From assembly GCA_031258755.1 (NCBI GenBank), contig JAIRMK010000182.1:1-5938 (forward strand): a DNA stretch of 5,938 bases, read 5' to 3'. Made by a program: the position numbers and the translations under genes. The notes under the pieces are model-generated. The model ran no database searches and had not been told where the DNA came from. It saw only the letters and a program-made list of their open reading frames with translations. The stretch comes from Prevotellaceae bacterium (GTDB taxonomy: Bacteria; Bacteroidota; Bacteroidia; Bacteroidales; UBA932). Below are positions 5,561-5,938 of this stretch, piece after piece; positions within the stretch are counted from its first letter, which is position 1; each line of letters opens with the position of its first letter.

Positions 5561-5938
5561 TTAATAATGCATTACTACGACAAACCCCATACGATCTTCG
5601 GGTTTGCCGTCAATTAATATTTTTGCTTTATAGAAATACGTGCCCGGCGGAACAAAAGTATTATTCCACGTGCCACCCCATCCCATTCCTTTATGCAACA
5701 ACAAGCCGTTGCGGCTATATACTTCCAGGTTATACTCGGAAAGGAATACGGCATTTGCGGTTTCGCCCATGGGTAAAAGCACATTAGCGGCTTTCCATTC
5801 CGGCGCCAGTATGTATTCTCTCGATGTCTGGCATTGATGTCCGTCGGTGACGGATACCTGTATATGATGTGTATTGTAATCATAGATACCTAACCGGGGT
5901 TTGCCTGAAATATGTCCGTCTATCAGGTCGAGTCCCGG
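5561..5938 (-). CDS. C-terminus of secreted adhesin-like protein with a T9SS type B-like C-terminal domain
   Basis: Only the last 125 residues are in the window; the open frame continues past the right edge. The first part ends in HIQVSVTDGHQCQTS (25-39), like the closing strand of the Ig-like/SprB-type repeats (tyxVxVtDxxGC) in large gliding adhesins. The rest resembles the gliding-motility-associated C-terminal domain that directs type IX secretion: NVLLPMGETANAVF (52-65), YNLEVYSRNGLLLHKG (69-84), GWGGTWNN (86-93), VPPGTYFYKAKIL (96-108). The usual PNGDGxND block is altered to PMGETANA, and the stretch before YNLEVYSRNG is shortened. It ends VVVMHY. The PorP/SprF-type gene 14 bases downstream supports a role as T9SS cargo. 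Size, ligand and surface function cannot be judged from this fragment. Confidence 0.78.
   Translation of the reverse strand, partial: PGLDLIDGHISGKPRLGIYDYNTHHIQVSVTDGHQCQTSREYILAPEWKAANVLLPMGETANAVFLSEYNLEVYSRNGLLLHKGMGWGGTWNNTFVPPGTYFYKAKILIDGKPEDRMGFVVVMHY

Overview
The window looks like chromosomal DNA from a member of the Bacteroidota, at roughly 50% GC. Three things support this. There is a PorP/SprF-type protein of the type IX secretion system (T9SS) beside a protein ending in a T9SS-type C-terminal domain. There are promoters of the Bacteroidota form (TTG, about 19-21 bases, TAnnTTTG), clearest in front of rpmH. The Tgt and RsmG proteins also have features I associate with this phylum. 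No tRNA, rRNA, CRISPR array or insertion sequence was recognised.

Left part, minus strand (1-2154): tgt (tRNA-guanine transglycosylase, queuosine synthesis) is followed after 16 bases by an LptF/LptG-type permease of lipopolysaccharide export, which runs off the left edge. A promoter-like site lies just upstream of tgt. Middle part, plus strand (2204-4260): a membrane-anchored family 2 glycosyltransferase overlaps rsmG (16S rRNA m7G methyltransferase) by 4 bases, so the two are probably translationally coupled. A strong promoter right after rsmG then drives rpmH (ribosomal protein L34, 50 residues). The glycosyltransferase and tgt are divergent across a very short gap.

The 290 bases from 4261 to 4550 hold no credible protein gene. 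They carry a promoter-like site, a set of long inverted repeats and a clear Rho-independent terminator with seven T on the plus strand. I read this as a probable structured non-coding RNA of about 160-225 nt. It has three GGCGCC-type segments that can pair in alternative ways and a short SRP-domain-IV-like stretch that is incomplete. I cannot assign it to a known RNA family; it is the most interesting item here.

Right part, minus strand (4551-5938): the C-terminus of a large secreted, adhesin-like protein with a divergent T9SS C-terminal domain is followed after 14 bases by a PorP/SprF-family outer-membrane protein. In gliding Bacteroidota such a pair consists of a T9SS cargo and its dedicated secretion partner. 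The minus-strand porP-like gene and the plus-strand RNA converge.
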